From assembly GCA_946885845.1 (NCBI GenBank), contig CAMPHJ010000006.1, positions 1 through 64,000 on the forward strand: a stretch of 64,000 nucleotides of DNA. Reading direction: 5' to 3'. The position numbers were made by a program, and so were the translations under genes. Under the pieces are notes generated by a model. That model was not told the origin of the DNA. It worked only from the letters and a program-made list of their open reading frames with translations, and ran no database searches. Below are positions 50,768 through 59,762 of this stretch, in pieces; positions within the stretch are counted from its first letter, which is position 1, and every line of letters starts with the position of its first letter. Source of the stretch: an uncultured Sphingobium sp. (lineage in GTDB: Bacteria; Pseudomonadota; Alphaproteobacteria; Sphingomonadales; Sphingomonadaceae).

Positions 50768-51919
50768 TTAGAGCCGCTCGATGATGGTGACGTTGGCCTG
50801 GCCGCCGCCTTCACACATGGTCTGCAGGCCATAACGCCCGCCCGTGCGCTCCAGCGCATTGAGCAGCGTCGTCATCAACCGCGCGCCGGTCGCGCCGATC
50901 GGGTGGCCCAGCGCGATTGCACCGCCCTGCACATTGACCTTCTCATGCGGAACATCCAGTTCCTTCATCCACGCCATGGTGATGCTGGCAAAGGCTTCGT
51001 TGCATTCGAACAGGTCGATGTCGCTGATCGACATGCCCGCCTTCTTCAGCGCATATTGCGTGGCCGGAATGGGGCCGGTCAGCATCCACACCGGGTTGGC
51101 GGCGCGCACCGACAGGTGATGGATGCGCGCGCGGGGCGTGAGGCCATGCTCCTTGACCGCCTGCTCGCTGGCGATCAGCAGCGCGGCGGCGGCGTCGCAA
51201 TTCTGGCTGGCGACGCCTGCGGTGATGATCCCGCCTTCATTGACCGGCTTCAATGACGCCAGGCCCTCCAACGATGTGGTCGGGCGGATGGTTTCGTCCT
51301 TGGCCAGGCCCTCAAGCGCCACCACTTCCTTGTCGAACCAGCCATTGTCCCAGGCCGCCTGCGCGCGCTGGTGCGACGCGAGCGCGAACTGCTCCATCGC
51401 CTCGCGGCTGATGCCCCATTTGTCGGCGATCATCTCGGCGGACTTGATCTGGTTGACCTCTTCCATGCCATAGCGCTCGACCCAGCCCTTCGACCCGTGG
51501 AAGGGGCTGTCGAAGCCATATTGCGCGCCCGCGATCATCGCGGCCATGATCGGAATCTGGTTCATCGCCTGACTGCCGCCCGCAACGACCAGGTCCTGGG
51601 TGCCGCTCATCACGCCCTGCGCGGCGAAATGCACCGCCTGCTGCGACGATCCGCACTGGCGGTCGACGGTGACGCCCGGCACTTCTTCAGGCAGGCCAGC
51701 GACCAGCCAAGCGGTACGGCCGATGTCGCCCGCCTGTCCGCCGATGGTTTCGGTGCAGCCCCACACCACATCGTCCACGCGCGACGGATCGATCCCGGTG
51801 CGCTTGACCAGCTCGCGGATAGGGTGCGCGCCCAGATCGGCAGGATGCACCTGCGCCAGGCTGCCCTTCTTGCGGCCGATGGGCGAACGAACGGCGTCGA
51901 CGATATAGGCTTCAGGCAT
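50768..51919 (-). CDS. fadA6: Steroid thiolase FadA6
   Basis: 383 residues from ATG 51919 (GAGA 6 bp upstream; overlaps the preceding stop by 8 bp). Catalytic Cys89 (DRQCGSSQQ), His339 (ALGHPIGATG) and Cys369 (QTMCEGGGQ). The segments VDRQCGSSQQA, GPIPAT and GRYGLQTMCEGGG match my recollection of mycobacterial FadA6 (Rv3556c), the thiolase acting on the ring-opened HIP-CoA product. Its place beside echA20, ipdA, ipdB and ipdC supports this. Confidence 0.92.
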   Translation of the reverse strand: MPEAYIVDAVRSPIGRKKGSLAQVHPADLGAHPIRELVKRTGIDPSRVDDVVWGCTETIGGQAGDIGRTAWLVAGLPEEVPGVTVDRQCGSSQQAVHFAAQGVMSGTQDLVVAGGSQAMNQIPIMAAMIAGAQYGFDSPFHGSKGWVERYGMEEVNQIKSAEMIADKWGISREAMEQFALASHQRAQAAWDNGWFDKEVVALEGLAKDETIRPTTSLEGLASLKPVNEGGIITAGVASQNCDAAAALLIASEQAVKEHGLTPRARIHHLSVRAANPVWMLTGPIPATQYALKKAGMSISDIDLFECNEAFASITMAWMKELDVPHEKVNVQGGAIALGHPIGATGARLMTTLLNALERTGGRYGLQTMCEGGGQANVTIIERL

Positions 51920-52943
51920 GTTCATTCTCACGTGCAAAGGTCTGGTCCGGCCCCATGGGCTGGCTAAAGATGCGCGCGGCGATGCGCGCACGGTGATAGG
52001 CGGGCGTGCCCCATGTCTGCGTCAGCGCGAGCGCGCGCTTCAGGAACAGGTGGACATCGACTTCCCAGCTATACCCCATCGCGCCATGCACCTGGATCGA
52101 TGCGCGGGCGGCCTTGTCGGCGGCTTCCAGCGCCACCAGCTTGGCATGGCTGACGCGGGCGCGGGCCTGCACGTCGCGCGCGCCGATTTCCGCAGCGGCG
52201 GCGGCCACGACAGGCTTGGCGAACTCGATCGCGACCTGAGCGGAGGCAAGGTGATGCTTGACTGCCTGATAGCTGCCGATGGGCTTGCCGAACTGCTGCC
52301 GTTCCTTGGCATATTCAACCGCCAGATCGACCGACCGCTGGGCCAGCCCCAGCCCGAACGCCGCGTTGAACAGCGCCGCGCGATCCAGCGCCAGATCCCA
52401 GTCGGCCTTACCGAGCGCCGTCGCCTTGTCCTTGCTCCACTCGACGCTGAACAGGCGGCGGAAGGGATCGATGCTGGGCTGCGCGGTCAACGTCACCTGA
52501 TCGGGCGTGGCGAGATACGCCTCGCCATCCTCATGCAGGATGATCGCCGCCGCACTGTCGGCATTGGCGACATAGGGATTGGCCGGATGCTGGATCGCAA
52601 TCGTCGCGCTCGGATCGGCCAGCAACGCATGATCAGGCGCCAGCGCGGCCAGCATCGGCGCGGCAACGCCTGCGCTTTCGACCAGCGGTTCGGGCAGCGC
52701 GACATAGCCCGCCTCTTGCGCGATCAGGGCAAAGTCAGCTTCCGCCAGCCCGATGCCGCCCGCGCTTTCGGGCAACAGCACCAAAGTCAGGCCGGTTTCC
52801 ACGATCGACGCCCAGCGCGCATCGTCGCGCGCCACGCCAGCTTCCATCATCTTGCGCCAATGGTCGGGCGTGCAGCTGTCCGCAAACAGCGTCCGCGCCG
52901 TCTCTGCGAACATCAGCTGTTCGTCGCTCAGGGTGAAGTCCAT
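51912..52943 (-). CDS. Acyl-CoA dehydrogenase, short heteromer-type subunit
   Basis: 343 residues from ATG 52943 (the frame extends upstream to 53021 but overlaps the neighbour). C-terminal ACAD signature IQVHGAMGYSWEVDVHLFLK. The middle domain is shortened. Next to the full-length ACAD at 52957, 13 bp away, it looks like the second subunit of an alpha2beta2 enzyme comparable to the FadE31/FadE32/FadE33 set, which desaturates a late ring-opened CoA thioester. Subunit pairing is inferred from adjacency. Confidence 0.9.
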   Translation of the reverse strand: MDFTLSDEQLMFAETARTLFADSCTPDHWRKMMEAGVARDDARWASIVETGLTLVLLPESAGGIGLAEADFALIAQEAGYVALPEPLVESAGVAAPMLAALAPDHALLADPSATIAIQHPANPYVANADSAAAIILHEDGEAYLATPDQVTLTAQPSIDPFRRLFSVEWSKDKATALGKADWDLALDRAALFNAAFGLGLAQRSVDLAVEYAKERQQFGKPIGSYQAVKHHLASAQVAIEFAKPVVAAAAAEIGARDVQARARVSHAKLVALEAADKAARASIQVHGAMGYSWEVDVHLFLKRALALTQTWGTPAYHRARIAARIFSQPMGPDQTFARENEHA

Positions 52944-52956
52944 CTCTCTATTCCCC

Positions 52957-54111
52957 TTAGCGCGGCAGGCCGAGCATGCGCTCAGCGATGATGTTGCGCT
53001 GAATCTCGTTCGACCCGGCATAGATGGGGCCTGCGAGCGCGAAGATATAGTCGTCTATCCAATCAACGGCGCACGCGTCCGGCGCGTCATGCGTCAGTTC
53101 CGCCTGCGGTCCCAATATGTTGAGCGCGGTCTGTGTCAGGTGGATGTCCAGTTCCGACCAGAAAATCTTGTTGGTCGACGCTTCCGGCCCGATCTTCGCC
53201 CCCGCCATCAGCCGCGATGCGGTCTGGTAGATGTTGAGCGCATAGGCGTCGGCATTCATGTGCGCGCGCACCACGTCCGCCTCCAGCGCCGGGTCCGCCG
53301 TCACCTTATGCTCGGTCCACAACTGCGCCAGCTTCTTGGCCGCCACCTGATAGCGCGCGGGCGACCGCAGCATCAGCCCGCGCTCAAAACCCGCCGTCGC
53401 CATGCAGATGTGCCAGCCCTGACCTTCGTCGCCCAGCCGGTTGAAGGCAGGCACGCGGACATTTTCCAGGAAAATCTCGGCGAAACCGACATGGCCGTTG
53501 ATCTTCTTGATCGCATTGACCGTCACGCCCGGAGCATCGAGCGGGAAGAAGACCAGGCTCATCCCCTTGTGCCGCTCGGAACCCGGCTCGCGGAACAGGC
53601 CGAACGCCCAATCGGCAAACACCGCGCGGCTCGACCAGATTTTGTGCCCGTTCAGTATATAGTCGTCGCCGTCCCGCACCGCTGTCGCGCGCACGCCTGC
53701 CAGGTCGGACCCCGCCATCGGTTCGGACCAGGCCTGCGCCCAGATTTCCTCACCGCTCGCCATCTTGGGCAGGAAACGCTGCTTCTGCTCATGGGTGCCG
53801 AATTCGATCAGCGTCGGACCCAGCAGGAAAATGCCGTTCTGATTGACGCGGCCCGGCGCACCGGCGCGATAATATTCTTCCTCGAAGATCAGCCACTGGA
53901 TGAGATCGAGGCCGCGCCCGCCATATTCCTTGGGCCATGTCACCATGCCCCAGTCGCCCGATTTCAGCGTCTTTTCCCATTGGCGATGCGCTTCGAAACC
54001 TTCGCGCGTCGCGTCGAAATGCTCCAGCGATCCCTGCGGCACATGGGCTTCCAGCCAGCTGCGCACTTCGGCGCGGAACGCCTGCTGTTCGGGGGTGTAG
54101 GTCAGGTCCAT
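52957..54111 (-). CDS. Acyl-CoA dehydrogenase, full-length (FadE31-like)
   Basis: 384 residues. ACAD motifs: WAQAWSEPMAGSDLAGV, NGHKIWSSRAVFADWAFGLF, and the C terminus YAGSNEIQRNIIAERMLGLPR. Full-length, with FAD-binding residues expected. It overlaps the echA20 stop by 1 bp (TGATG) and precedes the short ACAD, which suggests a heteromeric steroid-type enzyme. Likely substrate: a CoA thioester from opened rings C/D. Confidence 0.92.
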   Translation of the reverse strand: MDLTYTPEQQAFRAEVRSWLEAHVPQGSLEHFDATREGFEAHRQWEKTLKSGDWGMVTWPKEYGGRGLDLIQWLIFEEEYYRAGAPGRVNQNGIFLLGPTLIEFGTHEQKQRFLPKMASGEEIWAQAWSEPMAGSDLAGVRATAVRDGDDYILNGHKIWSSRAVFADWAFGLFREPGSERHKGMSLVFFPLDAPGVTVNAIKKINGHVGFAEIFLENVRVPAFNRLGDEGQGWHICMATAGFERGLMLRSPARYQVAAKKLAQLWTEHKVTADPALEADVVRAHMNADAYALNIYQTASRLMAGAKIGPEASTNKIFWSELDIHLTQTALNILGPQAELTHDAPDACAVDWIDDYIFALAGPIYAGSNEIQRNIIAERMLGLPR

Positions 54112-54860
54112 CAGAATTTCGCCGCGCCCTTATTGTCCACAAAGGCGTCACGCGCCTTCTGGCTGTCTTCATGCATGTACATTTCGAGCGTGAAGCCCTG
54201 CTCGATCCGGTAATGGGCCGACGGGTCGGTCGGCTCGATCAGGTTCAGCGCCTGCTTGGCGATGACCAGCGCCGCGCGGCTCTTGGACGCAATCACCTCG
54301 CAAAAGGCGTAGGCCTCTTGCCTGAGCTGCTCCAGCGGCACCACCTTGTGCACCGAACCGTGACGATAGGCGTCCTCCACCGGAATGCGCCCGCCGGTGA
54401 AGAAATTGGCGCGCACCATCTGGACAGGCAGCATCCGGCTCATGAAGGCCGCGCCGCCCATCGCGCCGCGATCGATTTCGGGGAGCGAGAAATAGGCCCC
54501 TTCCGCCGCGATCAGCGCGTCGCACGCGCCCGCGATATTGACGCCGCCGCCGATGACGAAGCCATGCAGCGCGCCCACCACCGGAATCGCGCATTCACGG
54601 ATCGCCTTGAACGTCAGGTAATTATCCTTGTTCAGCTTGGCGATGCGTTCGGGATGCGCGGCCATCTCCTTGATGTCGACGCCGCCGCAAAAGCCCCGGC
54701 CTTCCGCGCGGATCAGGATGCATTTCACATCCTCGTTCGCCGCCGCTTCGTACACCATGGCCGGGATCGATTCCCAACCCTTGGTGTCGAATGCGTTGAC
54801 CGGCGGGTGGTCGAACAGGATTTCGGCGATGGCGCCCTTGATGGTCAGCGTGATCGGCAT
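54111..54860 (-). CDS. echA20: Ring-opening enoyl-CoA hydratase-family hydrolase EchA20
   Basis: 249 residues. RAEGRGFCGGVDIKEM, GFVIGGGVNIAG, LPEIDRGAMGGAAFMSR and GSVHKVV match my recollection of mycobacterial EchA20 (Rv3550), as does the C-terminal YRIEQGFTLEMYMHED. EchA20 hydrolyses the D-ring of the bicyclic HIEC-CoA intermediate in steroid catabolism, a C-C bond cleavage by a crotonase fold. Directly upstream of the ACAD pair and downstream of ipdC. Confidence 0.92.
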   Translation of the reverse strand: MPITLTIKGAIAEILFDHPPVNAFDTKGWESIPAMVYEAAANEDVKCILIRAEGRGFCGGVDIKEMAAHPERIAKLNKDNYLTFKAIRECAIPVVGALHGFVIGGGVNIAGACDALIAAEGAYFSLPEIDRGAMGGAAFMSRMLPVQMVRANFFTGGRIPVEDAYRHGSVHKVVPLEQLRQEAYAFCEVIASKSRAALVIAKQALNLIEPTDPSAHYRIEQGFTLEMYMHEDSQKARDAFVDNKGAAKF

Positions 54861-54878
54861 CTTTTAAGTCCCTTTTCC

Positions 54879-55970
54879 TCAGGCGGCGCTGGCGGTTTCG
54901 CGGCCCATGGCGGCGAGTGCGGCCAGGCGCTCATGCGCCTCTTCGACGATGCGGTCGACCAGAGCCGCGCAGGTCGGGACCTCGCCAATCCGCCCGCCCA
55001 CGACGCCGGTCGCCATCACGCCATGTTCGATGTCGCCTTCGACCACCGCCTTCTGGATCAGCATCGGCATGGTCGCGGCCATCATCGCCTGTTTCAGCGG
55101 CATGGCCCCATGCGCGGTCATGCCGCGCGCGGACTTGATGAAGTCCATCCAGCTCGCGCCGGTCTGCTTCTTCATCGCCATGCCCGCTTCGAGCGCGCGC
55201 AGCCACATACCCAGCGACCCGGACTTTTCGATCCGGTCCATCAGCTTGGTGCGCACCATCCGCTGCGGAATGCCGTCCAGCTTGGTGGTCACGACGATCC
55301 GGTCGGTCGAGGCTTTGAGATATTCCGCCTTGGCGCTGTCAGGCACCGGGCTTTCCTTGGTCAGCAGGAAGCGAGTGCCCATCGCGATGCCCACCGCGCC
55401 ATAAGCAAGCGCCGCCGCCAGCCCGCGTCCATCGGCAAAGCCACCGCTCGCAATCACCGGCACCTTCACCGCGTCCAGCACCTGCGGCAACAGCACGGTG
55501 GTCGGCACTGACCCCGTATGCCCGCCGCCTTCGCCGCCCTGCACATTGACCATGTCGACGCCCAGTTCGACCATCTTTTGCGCATGTTTGACCGCGCCGA
55601 CGGTGGGGATGCACAATATGCCCGCATCCTTGAAGCGGCCGATCATCTTGGCGTTGGGACCACGGCCAAAGCTGACCGCGCGCACCTGATCCTTGTTGGC
55701 CAGGATCAGTTCCACAATCTGGTCCGCGCCCGGCTGAAAGCTGTGGAAATTGACGCCGAACGGCTTGTCGGTGCCGTTACGCACCGCCAAAATCTTCTCG
55801 CGCGCCTCATCCGGCGTCATCACCGCCGCGCCCAGAAAACCGAACGCGCCTGCATTGCTCGACCCGATCACTAGGCTCGGTTCGGCCACCCATCCCATCG
55901 CGGTCTGGATGATCGGCCAGTGGCAGCCAAGCCGTTCGGTCAATATGGTGTGCAGCGGATCGCCCATCAT
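54879..55970 (-). CDS. ipdC: IpdC flavin-dependent HIP-CoA reductase/oxidase (NPD family)
   Basis: 363 residues from tandem ATGs overlapping the preceding stop. FMN TIM-barrel features: SNAGAFGFLGAAVMTP, GGEGGGHTGSVPTTVLLPQV, VPVIASGGFADGRG and GIAMGTRFLLTKESPV. It looks like nitronate monooxygenase, but in actinobacterial steroid clusters the same family member (Rv3553) acts on a HIP-CoA derivative before ring opening. The ipdA-ipdB-ech-ipdC-echA20 context here supports that function. Confidence 0.92.
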   Translation of the reverse strand: MMGDPLHTILTERLGCHWPIIQTAMGWVAEPSLVIGSSNAGAFGFLGAAVMTPDEAREKILAVRNGTDKPFGVNFHSFQPGADQIVELILANKDQVRAVSFGRGPNAKMIGRFKDAGILCIPTVGAVKHAQKMVELGVDMVNVQGGEGGGHTGSVPTTVLLPQVLDAVKVPVIASGGFADGRGLAAALAYGAVGIAMGTRFLLTKESPVPDSAKAEYLKASTDRIVVTTKLDGIPQRMVRTKLMDRIEKSGSLGMWLRALEAGMAMKKQTGASWMDFIKSARGMTAHGAMPLKQAMMAATMPMLIQKAVVEGDIEHGVMATGVVGGRIGEVPTCAALVDRIVEEAHERLAALAAMGRETASAA

Positions 55971-56869
55971 TCGCTCGCCTGTTTCTTATTCGCTTCCGCC
56001 ATCTTCTTGGCGTCCAGCCCCGCGATCGAACTGCCCTGGACGAGGTCGTTCTGGGCATGGGCGAAATGGTGCATATGATATTGCGCGTCCATCGCGTTGC
56101 GCTTGCCCATCAGCTCTTCGACATGGTTGATCGCCTGCTTGGTCAGCCAGTTGCCCAGCCGCGGTTGCGCCACCAGCTTGGCCGCCATGCCCGCCACCGT
56201 CTCACGCAGCGCCTCGCGCGATACGATCTTGTTGACCATGCCGAACTGTTCGGCCCGCTGCGCGCTCATCCGTTCGCCCAGCAGCAGGAATTCCTTGGCG
56301 ATGCGCGGGGGCAGTTCATAGGCGTGGGCGAAATATTCAACGCCCGGAATGCCCATGCGGTTGACCGGGTCCTGAAAGAAAGCGTCGTCGGTGGCGACGA
56401 TCAGGTCGCACACCCATGCCAGCATCAACCCGCCCGCGACGCAGGCCCCCTGCACCATCGCGATGGTGGGCTTGGGCGTGTCGCGCCAGCGGCGGCACAT
56501 GCCGACATATTGCTCTTTTTCACGTGTGTAGAGCAATTCGGCGGCGGGCTTGTTCACATGGCCCGGCACCATCAGCCTGTTTTCGAAATGCTTGTGCACG
56601 TCCCGGCCGGGCGTGCCGATGTCATGCCCGGCCGAAAAATGCTTGCCGTTACCGCCCAGCACGATGCAGCGCACATCGTCATCGTTCGTCGCCTTGATGA
56701 AGGCGTCGTCGATCGCATAGGTCATCTGGCCGTTCTGGGCATTGTTGAAGCCCGGACGGTTCATCATGATCCACGCAACATTGTCGATCACCTCATAGGT
56801 GACCGGCTCTTGCGTTTCGTAGACGATGTCGACCTGTTGCGGTTCGACCAGGCGGTCGGTCTCGTTCAT
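55967..56869 (-). CDS. Enoyl-CoA hydratase family protein
   Basis: 300 residues, longer at both ends than typical crotonases. Oxyanion-hole loops GKHFSAGHDIG (76-85) and GACVAGGLML (141-150); Glu178 in RMGIPGVEYF aligns with the second catalytic glutamate. It sits between ipdB (2 bp) and ipdC (overlap), where the actinobacterial cluster has no crotonase, so it may hydrate the enoyl-CoA made in HIP side-chain or ring degradation. C-terminal tail ends AKKMAEANKKQASE. Confidence 0.9.
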   Translation of the reverse strand: MNETDRLVEPQQVDIVYETQEPVTYEVIDNVAWIMMNRPGFNNAQNGQMTYAIDDAFIKATNDDDVRCIVLGGNGKHFSAGHDIGTPGRDVHKHFENRLMVPGHVNKPAAELLYTREKEQYVGMCRRWRDTPKPTIAMVQGACVAGGLMLAWVCDLIVATDDAFFQDPVNRMGIPGVEYFAHAYELPPRIAKEFLLLGERMSAQRAEQFGMVNKIVSREALRETVAGMAAKLVAQPRLGNWLTKQAINHVEELMGKRNAMDAQYHMHHFAHAQNDLVQGSSIAGLDAKKMAEANKKQASE

Positions 56870-56871
56870 AT

Positions 56872-57669
56872 TCAGGCTGCCCTTCTGTCTCCGGCCGGGT
56901 TGTCCTTGAACACGGTGGCACGGACGTTGTTCGGGTCGATCTTCGCGATCAGCTCCAGCTGCTCAGGCGTAGGCGCAGGCGTCACCGGAATGTCGCCATC
57001 GACCTTCGCCAGCGGGAATCCGGTATTGTCCTGCACTTCCTCGAACGTCACGCCGGGATGCAGCGAGATCACACGGATCTGGTGATCCGGCCCACCGAAG
57101 TCCATCACGCACAGATTGGTGATGATGCGGCGCAGGTCCAGACCCTGGGGCGGACCGCCATTGCGGTAGCGCGCCGGGTTGTAGCCCGCCATGCAGACGA
57201 AATCGACTTCGCCTTCCACGAACGCACGCTTGTTGTGGTTCTGGAAGAAAAAGCTGTTGGGATGGCTGATCGAATTGCCCGGAAAACCGCGCGCGCCCAG
57301 CATCGCTGCCTTGGGCTTCTTGTGATCGCCGATCACCGAGATATTGGCCTGACCGAAGCGGTCGATCTGCACCGGCCCGACCAGCGCATGGCGACGACCG
57401 CTCCACAGTGCCGAAAACACGCGGTCATAATTGGCGATGCCTTCAAATTCAGGCTCGGCGGTGCGCTTGCCGGGGCCGACCGGCTCGCTGGTATAATAGA
57501 CCTCGCCATCGGTGGTCTGGATCGCGGGCGCAAAGCTCAGCTTGGCCAGACCCGCACCGATGCGGGGCAGGGGGCCGATGCCGGTCGCCATCACTTCACC
57601 ATCGTCGCGCCAGACTTCGGCGCAGGCGGCGATGACCAGTTCGGCGAGCGAATAGCTATTCTGGGTCAT
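56872..57669 (-). CDS. ipdB: IpdB subunit of the COCHEA-CoA ring-opening hydrolase
   Basis: 265 residues, class I CoA-transferase beta-subunit fold. Segments LVGPVQIDRFGQANIS, ARGFPGNSISHPNSFFFQNH, FDFGGPDHQIRVISLHPGVT match my recollection of mycobacterial IpdB (Rv3552). IpdA and IpdB form a heterotetramer that, unlike true CoA transferases, hydrolyses the last steroid ring (ring C) of COCHEA-CoA. The gene is 11 bp after ipdA. Confidence 0.94.
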   Translation of the reverse strand: MTQNSYSLAELVIAACAEVWRDDGEVMATGIGPLPRIGAGLAKLSFAPAIQTTDGEVYYTSEPVGPGKRTAEPEFEGIANYDRVFSALWSGRRHALVGPVQIDRFGQANISVIGDHKKPKAAMLGARGFPGNSISHPNSFFFQNHNKRAFVEGEVDFVCMAGYNPARYRNGGPPQGLDLRRIITNLCVMDFGGPDHQIRVISLHPGVTFEEVQDNTGFPLAKVDGDIPVTPAPTPEQLELIAKIDPNNVRATVFKDNPAGDRRAA

Positions 57670-57680
57670 GTCAGTCTCGC

Positions 57681-58568
57681 TCAGTAAATGGGGACGGGCA
57701 GTTGCTTGACGGCGTCCGCGCCGCCGATTGCCGCCTGATAGTCAGCTTCGGACACGTCGATATATTTCGCCTTATACTCGGCCCAGGCTTCGGGAGAGGC
57801 GGCGCTTTCGACATAGGTCTTGATGTGCTTGAGATCGAGCTGATAGTCCGGCGCGGCGCTGGTGGGATGCGCGCCCAGCGGTGCTTCCGCAACGCCGGTG
57901 ATCATCGCCCGCTCGACCAGATTGTAGCGGCTGTTCTTCTTCATATCCAGCTCGGCCGTCGGCACGATCTTTTCGACCGTGGCGTAGCTCTTCTTGGCGG
58001 CGCGGACCAGCAGCTCGTCGAAGATCGGATCGACCGACAGCGTCAGGATGTTGCCGCGCTCGTCGGAACGATGCGCATGGATCAGCGCGACGTCAGGCAC
58101 CAGAGCAGGCATGGCGACGAATTCTTCGCCATCCTCATAGGGGCTCTTCACGAATTTGAAGTCGAAGCCCGACTGGTTGATGACGTCCGTGCCGATGCCC
58201 ACGCGGGTCGGCAGGAACGGCAGCTTCATCGCGCCTGCACGCAGGCCCCAATGATACATGCCCTCGTCCAGTTCCAGCACTTCGAAAGCGCCCGCCTGGC
58301 GAGCGTTGCGGAAATGCGGTTCCAGCGGATAATGGTCCAGGCTGGCAAAGGCGAAGACCAGCTTCCTGATCTTGCCGGTCGCAGCCAGCATGCCGATGTC
58401 CATGCCGCCATAGCCGGCCATCAGGGTCAGGTCCTTCAGGTTCGACCGGGCGATCGCGCGGATCAGGGCCATCGGCTTGCGCCGCGTCGCCCATCCACCG
58501 ATACCGATGGTCATGCCGTCGGAAAGTTGGTCGACGATGTCATCCACCGTCATACGCTTGTCGAGCAT
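57681..58568 (-). CDS. ipdA: IpdA subunit of the COCHEA-CoA ring-opening hydrolase
   Basis: 295 residues from ATG 58568 (MLDKRMTVDD...), chosen because it aligns with the N terminus of IpdA (Rv3551) as I recall it; upstream in-frame ATGs at 58580 and 58589 overlap hsaC. Class I CoA-transferase alpha-subunit fold: GMTIGIGGWATRRKPMALIR, LDEGMYHWGLRAGAMKLPFL, AMPALVPDVALIHAHRSD. Partner of IpdB in opening steroid ring C. It begins 4 bp after the hsaC stop. Confidence 0.94.
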   Translation of the reverse strand: MLDKRMTVDDIVDQLSDGMTIGIGGWATRRKPMALIRAIARSNLKDLTLMAGYGGMDIGMLAATGKIRKLVFAFASLDHYPLEPHFRNARQAGAFEVLELDEGMYHWGLRAGAMKLPFLPTRVGIGTDVINQSGFDFKFVKSPYEDGEEFVAMPALVPDVALIHAHRSDERGNILTLSVDPIFDELLVRAAKKSYATVEKIVPTAELDMKKNSRYNLVERAMITGVAEAPLGAHPTSAAPDYQLDLKHIKTYVESAASPEAWAEYKAKYIDVSEADYQAAIGGADAVKQLPVPIY

Positions 58569-58572
58569 AGTT

Positions 58573-59490
58573 TCAGTCATCCTTTTCATGGGCCCATTTG
58601 TGGCCCCAGTCACTGACGCCAAGGCTGGTCGTGGGCACCCAGGTCGCCGGGTCGATTACCAGGCCGTTCCAGCCATATTCAATGTCGAAACCGCCGGGCG
58701 TCTGCATGTAGAATGACGTCATCTTGTCATTCACATGGCGGCCCAGCGTCGCGGAAAGCGGCACCTTGCCCTTGCTTTTCAGCACGCGGTCATAGGCGCG
58801 GCCTACGTCTTCCAGGCTGCCGACTTCCAGCATCATGTGCACGGCGCCGTTCGGGCTTTCGGGCAACTGGCCCAGCGCCAGGCTGTGGTGCCGGTTGTTG
58901 CAATGCATGAAGGCAAAGCCGACGCCCGGATCGTCCGGTCCGCCGCCGCCCATGTAGAAACGGCCAAGGTCGGTGTCGGCAAAGCCCAGCACATCCTTGT
59001 AGAAGGCGTGGGTCTCATCGAAATTGGGCGCGGTCAGCACCACATGGCCCATGCCCATGTCGCCATTGTCGCCGGTCACGAAACGGCTGACCGCAGCGGG
59101 GGACACGAACGGCGCATAGTCATAGAAACGACCGTAGAACAGCTCCATCGCATGGCCGCCGGGGTCCGAAGACCGGGCCAGTTCGGTCACGTTGCGCGCG
59201 CGCGCTTCCATGACGTCCGCGCGCGCCACGGGGCGGCCCGCCGCCTCCAGCTTCGCCAGCGCCGATTCATATTCTTCGCGACTCGCAAATTCCCAGCCGG
59301 GCGCGACGAATGCGTCCCGATCGCCCTTTTGCACCCACAGGCGGAAAGGCCGGTCATCCATGCGGAACAGGGCGACATCGTCCCTGTCGCTGCGCGCAGG
59401 CATCAACCCTGCGATATTGCAGGCAAAGTCGCGCCATGCGTCGAGGTCGCGCGCCTCGATCACGACATAGCCAAGTGATTTTACTGCCAT
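58573..59490 (-). CDS. hsaC: Extradiol dioxygenase HsaC (3,4-DHSA / catechol-type steroid A-ring cleavage)
   Basis: 305 residues from ATG 59490; the frame is open to 59676 but the extension has no ribosome site and low-complexity content. Two-domain type I extradiol dioxygenase. Fe(II) ligands by comparison with BphC: His149 (MGHVVLTA), His218 (AVHMMLEV) and Glu271 (FDIEYGW); second-sphere His202 (NNRHHSL), His252 (GRHVND) and Tyr261. HsaC meta-cleaves the catechol A ring of 3,4-DHSA. First gene of the long minus-strand operon and divergent from hsaA, whose product makes the catechol. BphC-type biphenyl activity cannot be excluded from sequence alone, but the ipd/hsa context is steroid. Confidence 0.93.
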   Translation of the reverse strand: MAVKSLGYVVIEARDLDAWRDFACNIAGLMPARSDRDDVALFRMDDRPFRLWVQKGDRDAFVAPGWEFASREEYESALAKLEAAGRPVARADVMEARARNVTELARSSDPGGHAMELFYGRFYDYAPFVSPAAVSRFVTGDNGDMGMGHVVLTAPNFDETHAFYKDVLGFADTDLGRFYMGGGGPDDPGVGFAFMHCNNRHHSLALGQLPESPNGAVHMMLEVGSLEDVGRAYDRVLKSKGKVPLSATLGRHVNDKMTSFYMQTPGGFDIEYGWNGLVIDPATWVPTTSLGVSDWGHKWAHEKDD

Positions 59491-59688
59491 TCTGCCGCCT
59501 CGTCCAAAGCCCGCCCCGACTAGCCGGGGAGGCGTATTCGTTCGGAACTGTCGCTTCCGCTGCGCAATTATCGGCCAGCCCGGCCCACTGCGCAGCGTAC
59601 CGCTTATCGCCAAATCTTCCATAGGCAATAGCAATTCGTTCCGGTTCGGCCTATAAGCATCGTGCAGAATGCGCAAGCCCCCTTCGTC

Positions 59689-59718
59689 TTGACGCTTTGC
59701 GTATCAAAGAGGTATAAG
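59689..59718 (+). promoter_or_regulatory. Sigma70-like promoter of the hsaADBEG operon
   Basis: -35 TTGACG (59689-59694) and -10 TATAAG (59713-59718) with an 18-bp spacer, 42 bp before the hsaA start. GGAGAA follows at 59753-59758 as the ribosome site. This is the best promoter match seen in the window. Confidence 0.7.
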
Positions 59719-59727
59719 GCCTACGCA
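59698..59727. promoter_or_regulatory. Inverted repeat over the hsa promoter, candidate operator
   Basis: TGCGTA (59698-59703) and TACGCA (59722-59727) are exact reverse complements bracketing the -10 hexamer, 24 bp centre to centre. A further similar half-site, TGCGCA, lies upstream (about 59670-59675). Located in the 272-bp hsaC/hsaA divergent region. A repressor bound here would block hsaA transcription. No regulator gene is adjacent, so it would be encoded elsewhere. Confidence 0.45.
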
Positions 59728-59762
59728 TATCCCGTTTCTGGGCTAGTTCGACGGAGAAGATG

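Noticed and set aside
54879..55970. Annotating ipdC as a nitronate monooxygenase
   Set aside because: The fold is shared, but the ipdA-ipdB-echA20-fadA6 context makes the steroid CoA function far more likely.
58573..59676. 367-residue version of HsaC
   Set aside because: The extra 62 residues lack a ribosome site and any homology pattern; MAVKSLGYVV at 59490 is the normal start of extradiol dioxygenases of this class.
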